The notes beneath the pieces were generated by a model. That model saw only the letters and a list, made by a program, of their open reading frames with translations. It did no database searches and was not told the DNA's origin. DNA of 64,000 bases from Nemertoderma westbladi (taxonomy: Eukaryota; Xenacoelomorpha; Nemertodermatida; Nemertodermatidae), in contig JAUCBJ010009031.1 of NCBI GenBank assembly GCA_032718475.1, positions 62,001-126,000 on the forward strand, written 5' to 3'. Below are positions 23,301 to 34,030 of this stretch, in pieces (within the stretch, counting starts at the first letter, position 1; the number at the start of each line of letters is the position of its first letter). Made by a program: the position numbers and the translations under genes.

Positions 23301-23865
23301 CCACATTGCTTATATGTAGCTGTGTATACAATATAGAGCTGCAACCATAGCACCACATTGCTTATATGTAGCTGTGCATACAATATAGAGCTGCAACCAT
23401 AGCACCACATTGCTTATATGTAGCTGTGCATACAATATAGAGCTGCAACCATAGCACCACATTGCTTATATGTAGCTGTGCATACAATATAGAGCTGCAA
23501 CCATAGCACCACATTGCTTATATGTAGCTGTGTATACAATATAGAGCTGCAACCATAGCACCACATTGCTTATATGTATCTGTGTATACAATATAGAGCT
23601 GCAACCATAGCACCACATTGCTTATATGTAGCTGTGTATACAATATAGAGATGCAACCATAGCACCACATTGCTTATATGTAGCTGTGCATACAATATAG
23701 AGCTGCAACCATAGCACCACATTGCTTATATGTATCTGTGCATACAATATAGAGCTGCAACCATAGCACCGCATTGCTTATATGTATCTGTGTATACAAT
23801 ATAGAGCTGCAACCATAGCACCACATTGCTTATATGTATCTGTGTATACAATATAGAGCTGCAAC
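20334..23865. repeat. 52-bp satellite array, block 1 (about 68 units)
   Basis: The unit is ACCACATTGCTTATATGTAG, then CTGTGTATACAATATAGAGC, then TGCAACCATAGC. Common variants are GTGCATAC, TGTATCTG, TGTTGCTG and GAGATGC, and they recur in ordered blocks. For example, nearly the same order is seen around 22330-22870 and 23060-23650, evidence of higher-order duplication. The right edge is cut by BEL-A. Confidence 0.97.
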
Positions 23866-24960
23866 TGTTCGCGGTATTTCAACTTTTTATAACGCGAGTT
23901 GAATATTTTTTGTATTAATTTAAAATGATTATTCCGATATTACTACTGGGTGCGGGACCATGGGTTTTGGGCACATTCTATAAACTGGGGGCGATTTATG
24001 GGCGAACTTTGGGGCGACTTACAGGGTACGGGTCTAATTTCATGTTTATAAGGGCCAAGGGGGGATGGAAAATTCAAGCAGTATTCAGGTTAGCCTGATT
24101 ATTATTAGGCCCTGGCCAACTTCCTGCTGCCTGTAGAGGTGGATTTGGTAACGCGCCAGGCCTAAAGGACAAGCACTGCCCTTAGCGGTCCCTGGCCAAC
24201 AGCAGTTATTACGAGCCTGAAAAGGACATCGGAACGCCAGCTGCTTGTGTCAGGGACTTGCGACGGGAAACGACACGACAGACCCCTAGCCAAGCCGTAC
24301 TGGTTCTTGATGATCGTTCCCTTCGGGGTTCGTGAGGGGTGGGATGGACACGCGAAAGGGTCTACCGACTAACAGAGGAAGGGTTTGACGAGGACTGCCC
24401 TTAGCGGTCTCTGGTCAACAGCAGTTATTACGAGCCTGAAAAGGACATCGGAACGCCGGCTGCTTGTACCAGGGATTTGCGACGGGAACCGACGACAGAC
24501 CCCTTAGCCAAGCCGTACTGGTTCTCGATGATCGTTCCCTTCGGGGTTCGTGAGGGGTGGGACGGACACGCGATGGGGTCGAAAGACAAAGGACTGGACT
24601 CTACCGGCCTACTGACTGTTCGGAGCAGTTTCTCGGCTGCCGAAGCGACTACGAGCCTGAAATGGACTCGGAAAGCCTAGGTGGTTGGGTTTCTGCGATG
24701 AACCGACGGACCCTTAGCCAAGCCGTACTGGTTCTCGATGATCGTTCCCTTCGGGGTTTGTGAGGGGTGGGACGGACACGCGAACGGGTCCAATGACACG
24801 ACAGACTCCTAGCCAAGCCGTACTGGTTCTCGATGACCGATCCCTTCGGGGTTCGAGAGGGGTGGTACGGATACGCGACAGAGTCTACCGACTGGGCCGA
24901 CCCTTAGCCAAGCCGTGCTGGTTCTCGTTGATCGATCCCTTCGGGGTTCGGGAGGGGTGG
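23866..24960 (+). repeat. 5' LTR of BEL-A, 3'-truncated
   Basis: Begins TGTTCGCGGTATTTCAAC directly after satellite and matches the 3' LTR until GGTTCGGGAGGGGTGG at 24960, where similarity stops. It is about 207 bp longer than the matching part of the 3' LTR, because it has one more copy of an internal tandem unit. Five copies of a module with AAGCCGTACTGGTTCTCGAT and CCCTTCGGGG occur in it. Confidence 0.9.
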
Positions 24961-27900
24961 TCACTAGGGGACCCACAGAACCTCCAGGAATTCTCAGATT
25001 CCATGAAGGATGCCTACTACACTCTGAAACCCTTAAATAAGGAGGACCAGGTGAACAACATTCTAAACCTCCGACAGATCGCCCGGAAGTTCCCCGGATG
25101 GCTGCAAAGTAAGTGGGCCTATAAATGCGTAGATCTCCGGCGCAGACATCCAGATCGAGATCCCAGCTTCCTCGAAATGTCGGCATTCCTGGACGATATC
25201 TCCGAAGCCATGAATGATTCGATGTTCTCGAAACAGAGTCTCGCCAAGTTGGACGCAATGGAGAGCAATTACCAGAGCAGGGCACCCACTCCAAACCCAA
25301 GATTCCGCCCTACTCCTGTGAGTGCGATGGCCATCAGTATGGCTGAGGACTCGGATGACGAGGATTATGAGGAACCGACCTTAGCAGAAGAATGGGCATG
25401 CTACCTAGCGAATTGGGCACCCGAAAGGGAAGGCACCACAGCCTCCCCTATATGTCTCTTCTGCGGAGAGAAACATAAGTTGGAATTCTGTGGAAAGTTC
25501 CAGTTTGCTGAACTCGTCCCACGCTTGGAGGCGATTATGAAACACCGAGGATGCTTCCGGTGTCTTGGAACAGGTCACTACGTTCGGGATTGCGACCAAA
25601 GGTCGTGTTGTGCGGTTTGTAACGACCTACGTCATCACACGCTCCTCCACATCCCCGCGAACTTCGACTTCACTACCCTCCCCTTTCGGATCGAAGCCAA
25701 GCGAAGAGGAGAAACGAACCACGTTTCTAAAGGAACCCGGACAACCCAATGGAGAGAAACCAACCCGTTTAAAATCTCCACCGATACACCACAAGTAACA
25801 AATATTTCAGCCACGATTAATCTTATAAATCGCCGCTACATGGTCTTCGCAAAGGTAATCCCAGTAAGGATTCAAGGAGTCGGCAAATCCCTGACGACGC
25901 TCGCGTTCCTTGATAACGGGTCTGACGGAACCATCATCGACCGGGATTTCCTCGAGCAACTCGGCCTAGAATATGAACCTTGTAAACGGCCCATACAAAC
26001 CATCACCGATAACAGAGAGGTAGAGTCCGGGGAGGTGCAACTCCAGATGGAAGGAGTGATGAAGGGCTACGAAACGGTTAAGTTAACCATCAAGAAGGCC
26101 TTGGTACACACAGACCTCCGAGTGCGGTTCCGACAATCGGCCGAGTACGCCCCCCTCATACAATTGGACCGAGACGATGTAGATCTGAGGTGTCCGCAGT
26201 TGGATGTAAACCGCATCACCCTACTGATCGGACTTGATATACCGGAACTACACATCCCCACCGGAGATATCGCCCGATCTATAAAACAGGATGACGGATT
26301 TTATGCTGAACGAACAATAATGGGATGGACACTCTGCGGCATTAAGGAAGAAACTACTGACACCTATACCTACCTTCCCAAATGTCAGATTAAAGAGAAT
26401 GCAACCTCCGTGGGTTATTGCTCAGCTACGGACCTTGACGAGGATTTGTTTCTGGAGACCAAGAAAACCCAACAAGAGATGACGAAATATTTTAATCTAC
26501 AGACCCAGGAGTTCGCTGAAAAGTACGAAAACCCGTCCGAAGAGGATCAATATTGTATGGACGTTCTCGACCAGGCCACGTTCAAAGACGGACACTGGTG
26601 TGCACCTATGTTATGGAAGGACCCAAACAAACCAATGGCAAACAACGCCAGCATGGCACTTAGGCGACTTAAGGGGATTCTACGCTGGCTGAATGACCAA
26701 CCCGAGATAAAGGAGAAATATAATACCGTAATCCAAGGATATCTCGACGATGGATTAGCAGAAATGGTACCACGGAATGAACTGCAAGGTGGTAAAAGAA
26801 CATATTATCTCCCAACCCACTATGTGGTAGAAGCCCGGAAGGGTGGGAAAATCCGAGTGGTAAATGATGCCGCCGCTATGTACCAGGGCGAATCCCTAAA
26901 CAGTCAGCTTTACACGGGACCCAACATATATAGTACACTCATCGGCGTATTGATCAGGTTCAGGGAAAACCGGGTAGCATTCACCTGCGACATCAAGGCC
27001 ATGTTTCATCAAGTTCGTACGCTACCAAGAGACTCAGACTGTCTACGTATCCTATGGACGGATAAAACACTAACTCAACAGGAGATTAGTCAACTCACGA
27101 TAAAGGACGTAGACATAATGCGTATGGTCGTCAGGATCTTCGGCGCTAAGGACTCGCCGGTAGCATGCAGTGACATGCTGAAGAGGACGGCAACTATGTG
27201 CGAAAACGAGTTCCCACCAACCGTCATAGAAACCATCCGACGATGCTTTTACGTGGACGATGGATGCGCCGGCGCAGATAATGTGGACGAGGCATATCGG
27301 CTAGCAATGGGGATGGTAGAATGTCTAAAGAAAGGAGGTTTTCCGCTCGTGAAGTTCAGATCCCACGACAAAACACTTATGGAAAAGTTTCCGGAGGACA
27401 TCCGACTGGAAAATAACAAAATGTATTCGGAGGATGTGGAACACCGTGTACTCGGGATTGAATGGGACATAGAATCAGACGAATTCATTTTCAAATATAA
27501 ACCCCTACCCAAGCCTATGACAAAAAGGGGATGTTTGTCGATAAAAAGCGCCATCTTCGACCCACTAAATTTCATATCTCCAGTAACCTTGGCCGGAATG
27601 AACCTGATTAAGGAAATGTGGACAGAAGGACTGGGATGGGACAAAGAACTCCCCCCACACCTCAGCGTCAAATGGAGAAAATGGACGGAGCAGCTCGAAC
27701 ACCTACATCTTATGCGGATACCTCGACCGTTCTTCCTCGATAAACTACCCACCGATATCTTCCAGCTCCATACCTTCTCGGATGCTTCGAATACCGGAAT
27801 TGGCGTAGTCACCTTCTTACGAAGACTCAGCAACGATGGAAACGGCGATACGAGCTTCTTATTTTCTAAAGCCAAGACAGTATCCGGGGAATTCGTAGCA

Positions 27901-29955
27901 ACGATTCCAAGACTCGAGCTACAGGCTGCAGTTTGGGCAGTAAGACAGAATCGCATGGTCATGCGGAACCTACGAATCCCCATCGAGTCTCAACACTTCT
28001 GGGTCGATTCGAGTATAGTTCTCTATTATCTCCACTCTCCATCACGGCGTCACACTACGTTTGTTGCGAACCGAGCCACAGAGATTAAACAGTGTACCGG
28101 CCGAGAACAGTGGCACCATGTGAACGGGAAAGAAAATCCAGCGGACTTATCAAGCCGAGGCGCCACCCCAAAACAACTCGGTAAAAGTAAACTCTGGCTT
28201 ACAGGCCCGGAATTCCTACAGCAGCCACAATTAATATGGAGTACCCGATTCGACCCCGAACTCGATAGCAGAAAATACTCCGAGGACGATAAAGAGATCC
28301 GTAAAGTCCATAGAAGCAACGCAGTGGAGATTTATAGCTGTCTGACTGAGCCTGCAAAGGACTCGGGCAGGCACTATAACGTTGCGACGATCATGCAACC
28401 AGCGGCGTCTTTACATCTGTTGATCGAGCGAACCTCATCAATGAGATGGCTCATCCACCACATTATAACCCTTCGCAACTTCCTACGGTGGAAAAACAAC
28501 AAGCCGATAGTTCAACGGAGTATACAAGAACTCATTATCGCGGAGAAGTGTATCGTTGGATATGTCCAGAGAGAAAGTTTCCCCGATGAGTGGGAACAAC
28601 ACAGTGCGGGCAAGACCTTGAAACCGGATAGCCCAGTCTACCAACTGAGACCAATGATGGGAGAGGACGGACTGATCCGACTGAATACCCAGATGGCAAA
28701 CGCCCCGGTCGAATATGAGGTTAAATACCCGGCGCTTCTGCCCGGAACTTCAACACTAGCCAAGCTATTAATTCAACAATGTCACGAGGAGAACCATCAC
28801 GCAGGACAAAACTGGATTATAGCTAATATAAGACAAAGATATTGGATCACACACATCCAGCCACTGATCCGGAAAGTGTTGAAACGTTGCTTTGTCTGCA
28901 GAAGATATCTAGCGCCACCACTCACACAAAAGATGGCCGACTTACCAGCCACCCGTCTACAGCCCGATTCCCCACCATTCTACGTCACCGGAGTGGACTG
29001 TTTCGGTCCGTTTACGGTCATCGAACGACGATCCAACATCAAATGCTGGGGGGCCATATTTACATGCCTTAGGTCTAGGGCAATCTACCTAGACATTGTG
29101 GTGAACCTTACGCAACACGCATTCATCAACACTCTGCATCGGTTCGTGGCAAGCAATGGGACATGTCGTCACATGTATTCCGATAATGGCAAAAACTTTG
29201 TGGGAGGAGAAAGAGATCTTAGAGAGGCGATCGAGGGATGGTTTACCGATAACACCGCATCCCAAGTCTGGAAGGAACACCAGATACAGTGGCACTTCCA
29301 GACCCCCTTAGCACCCCATACGAGCGGGGTATGGGAGAAACTGATCGACCTAGTGAAACGATCCATGTGCGTCGCTCTAGGAGACACCCGGGTAACCCAT
29401 GACACCCTCCGCACAACATTCTGCGAGATCACGGCTACCCTGAACAACCGACCCATTGTCCCTATCCGCGACAACCCCACAGACCTGGAGCCCCTTACTC
29501 CTAATCACCTACTGGGGAGACCTAAAACTCATGTTCTCCCGGAGACAATGTTTCCGGATCCCAACGATATTGCAAGACATACAAACTGGAAGAAGGCCCA
29601 AGCGTTGGCAGCGCATTGGTGGAGAATCTGGGCCCAGGAGTACCTCATAACCCTCCGGACCAGGAGGAAGTGGAACAACACCTACAGGAATGTCGAAGTT
29701 GGCGACATGGTACTAGTAAAAGAAGACCTTAAAGACCGCGTCCACTGGCCTGTGGCGCGAGTTGTGACAATACATCCGAGTAAAGACGGACTTGCGAGGA
29801 CTGTGACGATACGAACGGCAAAGGGCCACTACCAACGCCCTATCCAGAGGCTGTGCCTTCTCGAAGGCAATGATAGCGGTGACTCTACGAGAGGTGATAA
29901 GTTCCCTACTCAAGATCCTGCTTCAGACATTGGTGACAATTACAAATGCGTTTAA
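24961..29955 (+). CDS. BEL/Pao gag-pol polyprotein, N-terminus deleted
   Basis: About 1,664 codons remain with no internal stop. The frame continues open into the truncated LTR, so there is no native start. Positions counted from 24961: gag remnant 1-150; cysteine-rich knuckles CLFCGEKHKLEFC and CFRCLGTGHYVRDC about 164-215; protease with FLDNGSDGTIID about 316. RT follows with FTCDIKAMFHQVR about 680 and FYVDDGCAG about 763, then RNase H with TFSDAS about 938 and VNGKENPADLSSRG about 1052. Integrase has an HH-CC zinc site with CFVCRR about 1310, GVDCFGPF about 1343, YSDNGKNF about 1405 and GVWEKLI about 1456 (the D,D,E triad). A C-terminal DUF5641-like domain has VGDMVLVKED about 1582. The enzymatic core looks intact but gag is headless, so the copy would need help in trans. 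Confidence 0.93.
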   Translation, partial: SLGDPQNLQEFSDSMKDAYYTLKPLNKEDQVNNILNLRQIARKFPGWLQSKWAYKCVDLRRRHPDRDPSFLEMSAFLDDISEAMNDSMFSKQSLAKLDAMESNYQSRAPTPNPRFRPTPVSAMAISMAEDSDDEDYEEPTLAEEWACYLANWAPEREGTTASPICLFCGEKHKLEFCGKFQFAELVPRLEAIMKHRGCFRCLGTGHYVRDCDQRSCCAVCNDLRHHTLLHIPANFDFTTLPFRIEAKRRGETNHVSKGTRTTQWRETNPFKISTDTPQVTNISATINLINRRYMVFAKVIPVRIQGVGKSLTTLAFLDNGSDGTIIDRDFLEQLGLEYEPCKRPIQTITDNREVESGEVQLQMEGVMKGYETVKLTIKKALVHTDLRVRFRQSAEYAPLIQLDRDDVDLRCPQLDVNRITLLIGLDIPELHIPTGDIARSIKQDDGFYAERTIMGWTLCGIKEETTDTYTYLPKCQIKENATSVGYCSATDLDEDLFLETKKTQQEMTKYFNLQTQEFAEKYENPSEEDQYCMDVLDQATFKDGHWCAPMLWKDPNKPMANNASMALRRLKGILRWLNDQPEIKEKYNTVIQGYLDDGLAEMVPRNELQGGKRTYYLPTHYVVEARKGGKIRVVNDAAAMYQGESLNSQLYTGPNIYSTLIGVLIRFRENRVAFTCDIKAMFHQVRTLPRDSDCLRILWTDKTLTQQEISQLTIKDVDIMRMVVRIFGAKDSPVACSDMLKRTATMCENEFPPTVIETIRRCFYVDDGCAGADNVDEAYRLAMGMVECLKKGGFPLVKFRSHDKTLMEKFPEDIRLENNKMYSEDVEHRVLGIEWDIESDEFIFKYKPLPKPMTKRGCLSIKSAIFDPLNFISPVTLAGMNLIKEMWTEGLGWDKELPPHLSVKWRKWTEQLEHLHLMRIPRPFFLDKLPTDIFQLHTFSDASNTGIGVVTFLRRLSNDGNGDTSFLFSKAKTVSGEFVATIPRLELQAAVWAVRQNRMVMRNLRIPIESQHFWVDSSIVLYYLHSPSRRHTTFVANRATEIKQCTGREQWHHVNGKENPADLSSRGATPKQLGKSKLWLTGPEFLQQPQLIWSTRFDPELDSRKYSEDDKEIRKVHRSNAVEIYSCLTEPAKDSGRHYNVATIMQPAASLHLLIERTSSMRWLIHHIITLRNFLRWKNNKPIVQRSIQELIIAEKCIVGYVQRESFPDEWEQHSAGKTLKPDSPVYQLRPMMGEDGLIRLNTQMANAPVEYEVKYPALLPGTSTLAKLLIQQCHEENHHAGQNWIIANIRQRYWITHIQPLIRKVLKRCFVCRRYLAPPLTQKMADLPATRLQPDSPPFYVTGVDCFGPFTVIERRSNIKCWGAIFTCLRSRAIYLDIVVNLTQHAFINTLHRFVASNGTCRHMYSDNGKNFVGGERDLREAIEGWFTDNTASQVWKEHQIQWHFQTPLAPHTSGVWEKLIDLVKRSMCVALGDTRVTHDTLRTTFCEITATLNNRPIVPIRDNPTDLEPLTPNHLLGRPKTHVLPETMFPDPNDIARHTNWKKAQALAAHWWRIWAQEYLITLRTRRKWNNTYRNVEVGDMVLVKEDLKDRVHWPVARVVTIHPSKDGLARTVTIRTAKGHYQRPIQRLCLLEGNDSGDSTRGDKFPTQDPASDIGDNYKCV

Positions 29956-31255
29956 ACCCTTCTCATCATGTTGACAAACTCTTTAAACTGTGATTTAACG
30001 ACAATGAAAATGGACCCCCCTTAAACCAACTGTAACCACGCACTGGTATTTGTGTTTCCTCGTGTGTTATGTGGAGTCCAGCGTCACCCTGCAGATGTTT
30101 TGACTGACGCAGGGTCGTTTATGTATTGTTTACCCTGATTTTGGTCATCGGGACCGACGATATTTGATTATTGGAAATGGTAAAGATTTGAAGTGGAATT
30201 CATTGTATTCATTGCAGTATGTTATGTTGTCCGTTGCGTGCGCAGTTCGGGGCGTAGGCGGTGTAACTAGTCCAGCTGTAGATCCCGGATTGCCGCGCAA
30301 CACCCCCTCTATCCCGTTATTCTGGTGGGTCCATGGTGCATCCACATGACTTCGACGATAGAGGGTTTTATGTTCTCAGTCGCGTTATTCTGGTGGGACC
30401 GTTGCGTGGATTTTGGGGCGTAGGCGGTGTAACTAGTCCAGCTGTAGATCCCAGAATGTTGCGTAACCCCATCCCACATGACTTCGTCGACTGAGCTTTA
30501 TGTTGTTGGAAGTGTTATTCTGGTGGGTCCCTGGTGCATCCACGTGACTTCACTCCCAGCGTCTTCATTGTCCGTTACGTGTGCAGTTTGGGGAGTAGGC
30601 GGTGTAACTAGCCCAGCTGTAGATCCCAGATTGCCGCGTAACACCCCTTCCACAACAAAGATTTCCCAAAGAAGATGATTGAATGTAGTTGGAAATGATG
30701 AAAAGGATCAGACAACTCTACTATAAACCTGAATGATGACGTGTATGATGATGAAAATGTAATGATGCGCACCCTGGTGCTGCGCTTATAACAAATGATG
30801 ATAGCCGGGGGGCTATAACCCCAATGATGATGTGGAAATAAACAAAATTGAGAATAAATGGTGGAACTAAATGATGAAATAAATGTGGAAATAAATGAAA
30901 TGTGAAATAAATGGTGGAAATAAATGTGATGAAATGTGTTGAAATAAATGAAATGAGATGAAATAATAATGAGAAATGAAAAAAGACAAAAAAAAAGGTA
31001 TAAAAAGGTCTAAAGAAAAGAATTATTGGAAAAATGAGGACATAAAAAGTCATAAAAACTGGTTGGATATTAATGTATAGTTATAGTAACTGTAAATGCT
31101 GAATGTATTAGCAATAAGATGATAGATGCCTATATAGCAATGTTATTAATAAACTGAACTAAAAATAAAACTGAATTATTCTGCAATCACTATAGTTTCA
31201 GACTTTCTGTACTTATAATTAACTGATCTAATTTGTAACGGATATAATCGTAAAT
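29956..31255 (+). other. BEL-A spacer between pol and ORF3, with a triple imperfect repeat
   Basis: There is no long frame here. Three imperfect copies of a unit of about 170 bp start near 30249, 30415 and 30591, each with GTAGGCGGTGTAACTAG and CCAGCTGTAGATCCC. A GAAATAAATG-rich low-complexity stretch follows (about 30830-30980). The spacer may hold a promoter or a splice acceptor for ORF3; that is inference from position only. Confidence 0.75.
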
Positions 31256-33856
31256 ATGGACCCAAATCGCCAAATTATCGGCGAATTACGTAACATGATA
31301 GATCTACTGGAATATTCGCAACCCGGATCCCCTGACTTTGATACAAATTGGAGCACCCTGCTAAATGAGAACGTGCGAGTCGTTAAATTCACCGGGCGAG
31401 AGGGACCGGATTCCAAGAATCTACGAGCCCTCCGGTTAGCCGATGCTAGTACGAGACTGAAAAGAACTCGGAACGCAAAGGCAACCGGAGGGGACGATTC
31501 GTCGTTTTGGGAAACGTTCCGGCAGAGCGTCTACAGATCCCGATGTTTGATCTACGACAACGAGAGAAACGCGACGCCCACCTCGAAAGCGATTACGTTG
31601 GCGAGATGTCAAAGTTTCGTCGACGACAAGAGTACGTACCTCGCCCACTGGAGAAACCTGTCGGAGTGTACGGCGATGCTTCGAGAGGAACGTATATCGA
31701 CCATCCAAAATCGCGACGACTACCAAGAAAAATACGGGGCGAAAGAATACGGTCGATCCTTGGTCGTCGTCCTCGGAACCCTGGACGGTTTGGTATTGGT
31801 GTGTCGAATATTTCCGACACCCAGATAGGAAGTGCAGGCAGCCGGAGCGATCTGGTTGCTACCTCCGGAAATCCAAAAGATCCTCTTCGACTTCGACGTC
31901 ATTAAAATCGGGTCGGATATAAAGGCGGACGTCCGGAACGACTACGCGAACGCTCCTTCAGGAAGAAACCGACGAGACAACCTCAACGCCCTTAGCCATT
32001 GCGTCGACACTCAAACGCTACTACCCTGGTTACGATTCGCCGAGTTCATGCGAGGATTCCAAGAGGTGAGACCGACGAAATCCGGGATCGGCTACCTCGC
32101 TGTGCTAAACGGCGGCATCGACTTCAAACCCCAGAAATTCCGGGACTATAATAAAATATATGGTGGATACCCGGGATTAGAAATAAAGAGCAAGCGAGAG
32201 GGTCGATGGAAGGTAGTTGATCGGAAGTGGACGATACACCAAAGGTGGGAGAATCCCGATCGACGGAACTACGTCTACGTCGTTATGGAGTGCTACACCG
32301 TCGCTAAGTTTATCTGTAAAACTCTCGATAACCTTATTACGGCGGTTCCTCTTTCCTTCGTCAACTACGACTGGAACGAGGTTATAAACCACGCGTTCAA
32401 AACGGTCGAGAACATCACACCGGGAGAGACTAAAACACTCGCTGTTATCGATTCCTGGGACGAGAGCGGACCTTACGACATCCCTACGATTACCGAACTT
32501 CTCGGTGCGGAGGAGCCTCTGATTTCTTCGGAAGGGGAAGAAATATGGCTAAATGAGGGTGTTCTACTCTCCACCCCGAAGCGATAACTCGAGCCGGAGG
32601 CCGCTTACCAACCGGCCGCCAAACGGGTTGCCTCCACCGAACCAACGACGGAAGCGGGCGTTTCCTCACCACTCGGCTTCGGTAGCCCTGCGAGGGAGTT
32701 GGTTACTACCTTCGCGTTAAACGACTTCGGCGATACGTGCCAAAGGTTATCCCCGTATCCTTTCCCGGGTGGCGAAGACTGGTCGTCGGAGATTCCGAGT
32801 ACCAGCAATCAACGGACCCACTCAGCGATATTGGTCGAGAAGGGCCCCAGCGCTGCGCCAACTCCCGACGATGTCCTTGGAATCCCTCCGTCGAAAACCC
32901 CGGCACCTCTTCGCCGACCAGCGGTGGCTACTACACCCTCCGTTCCTCAGGATCCTATGCGACTAACCCGTTGGTACGCCGAGCAAACCGAATGGATCCA
33001 CCGCCAGAAACGGTCGTCCAAGTTGAGACCGACGGGACACAAAGAAGGTTATCGTAGCGAGGACCTACTACGCAAAAGCCCAGCCTTCCGCGTGCTACCG
33101 ACCACCGCGAATATTCAGAAGAGCGACCGACGACTCGAGTATCACGTCGGTGTCCCGATTCCAATATTCCCCGGTCGAGAGATGCAGTTGGAGGTGTGCG
33201 GCGACTGTGGTTCGGAGCAGTGCCCACGCGGTAGAAGGAATCGGGTTACCGATTCATGCCTCCAGCTCCTCGGGATACTCTATTGCCCATACTGCGCGAT
33301 ATCGGGCCACGACGTTTCGGTCTGTCCGATCCTATATAACCTCTGCACCACGTGCGGTTTCCGTGGACATTCCTCTAGCCCCCGCTGCTATATCAAATGT
33401 CCTACCAAAGACGTTACCGCTATGGGATATATGGTCATGTTTGAAACATACGCAAACAGCCACATAAAGACCAAGGTTCGGAGAAACGCTCGGAATATCG
33501 CGCAGGAGATGGCGTGCGGGTACTTCTCCTTCCCGGAACGCCTCCACACATCGGCCACGCTGCCTTTCCATTACGTGGATTTGTTGCTGAGCGCTGGATT
33601 ATTCGGCCCATTCGAAGTCATTAGACGCTTATACTCGTATAAAGAGGAGTTCGGTGACGGAGAGTGGTTCCTCGAGGCTCGCAACTCCGAGTTGGAACGA
33701 CGAACCAATATGATCCCGATGCCATCGAAAGGAAGAGCCGCCAGGAGACAAGCCGAAGCGTTGCTCACGATGGATGTTGACGCTCCTCTACCAGCTATAG
33801 CGATCGACGAGAGCCGACGGGCGAAGAGGCGAAAGGCGTATCAGAGAAAGAAATAG
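31256..33856 (+). pseudogene. BEL-A ORF3: predicted DEDD exonuclease-like plus zinc-knuckle protein, two in-frame stops
   Basis: One frame of 867 codons is broken by TAG at 31826-31828 and TAA at 32585-32587, with protein-like sequence on both sides of each. Before the first stop, SLVVVLGTLDGLVLVCRIF resembles strands 2-3 of RNase D/WRN-type exonucleases. After it come LPPEIQKILFDFDVIKIGSD, a conserved Asp in IKADVRND, and HCVDTQTLLPW, the usual core order of that fold. The third part has two CCHC knuckles, CPYCAISGHDVSVC and CTTCGFRGHSSSPRC, then a basic tail (RRAKRRKAYQRKK). It sits where env would be. The same segments recur in BEL-B ORF3. The N-terminal 110 residues are unrecognised, and I cannot find a clear DxE first exonuclease motif, so catalysis is unproven. 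It could be an inactive fold or an RNA-binding gag-like factor. Confidence 0.7.
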
Positions 33857-34021
33857 TGGATCGGGATATTCCAGGAACATTTATCGAACATTTATTTTTA
33901 TACATATATATATAAACTCTAGGCCAAATTAATTAAAACTATGCAATATTAAATTTGGGTTTTTTTTATTGGGAATGACCTACGCAAACTCAATCTACCG
34001 ATAGACCTCACGAAGGTCATT

Positions 34022-34030
34022 GGGGGGGAC
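34022..34030 (+). promoter_or_regulatory. Polypurine tract of BEL-A
   Basis: GGGGGGGAC lies directly before the 3' LTR start at 34031, the expected place for plus-strand DNA priming in an LTR retrotransposon. Confidence 0.8.

Noticed and set aside
20334-23865. CRISPR-like regular 52-bp repeat
   Set aside because: The full unit is repeated without unique spacers; it is a satellite.
24760-24960. Gag start within the BEL-A LTR
   Set aside because: The codons before 24961 belong to LTR modules repeated in the 3' LTR, so the apparent N-terminus is a fusion product.
24809-25300. Minus-strand frame of 163 codons
   Set aside because: Overlaps the BEL-A LTR and gag on the other strand and shows no motif; a shadow frame.
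27249-27983. Minus-strand frame of 244 codons
   Set aside because: Lies entirely opposite BEL-A RT and RNase H coding sequence with no recognisable domain.
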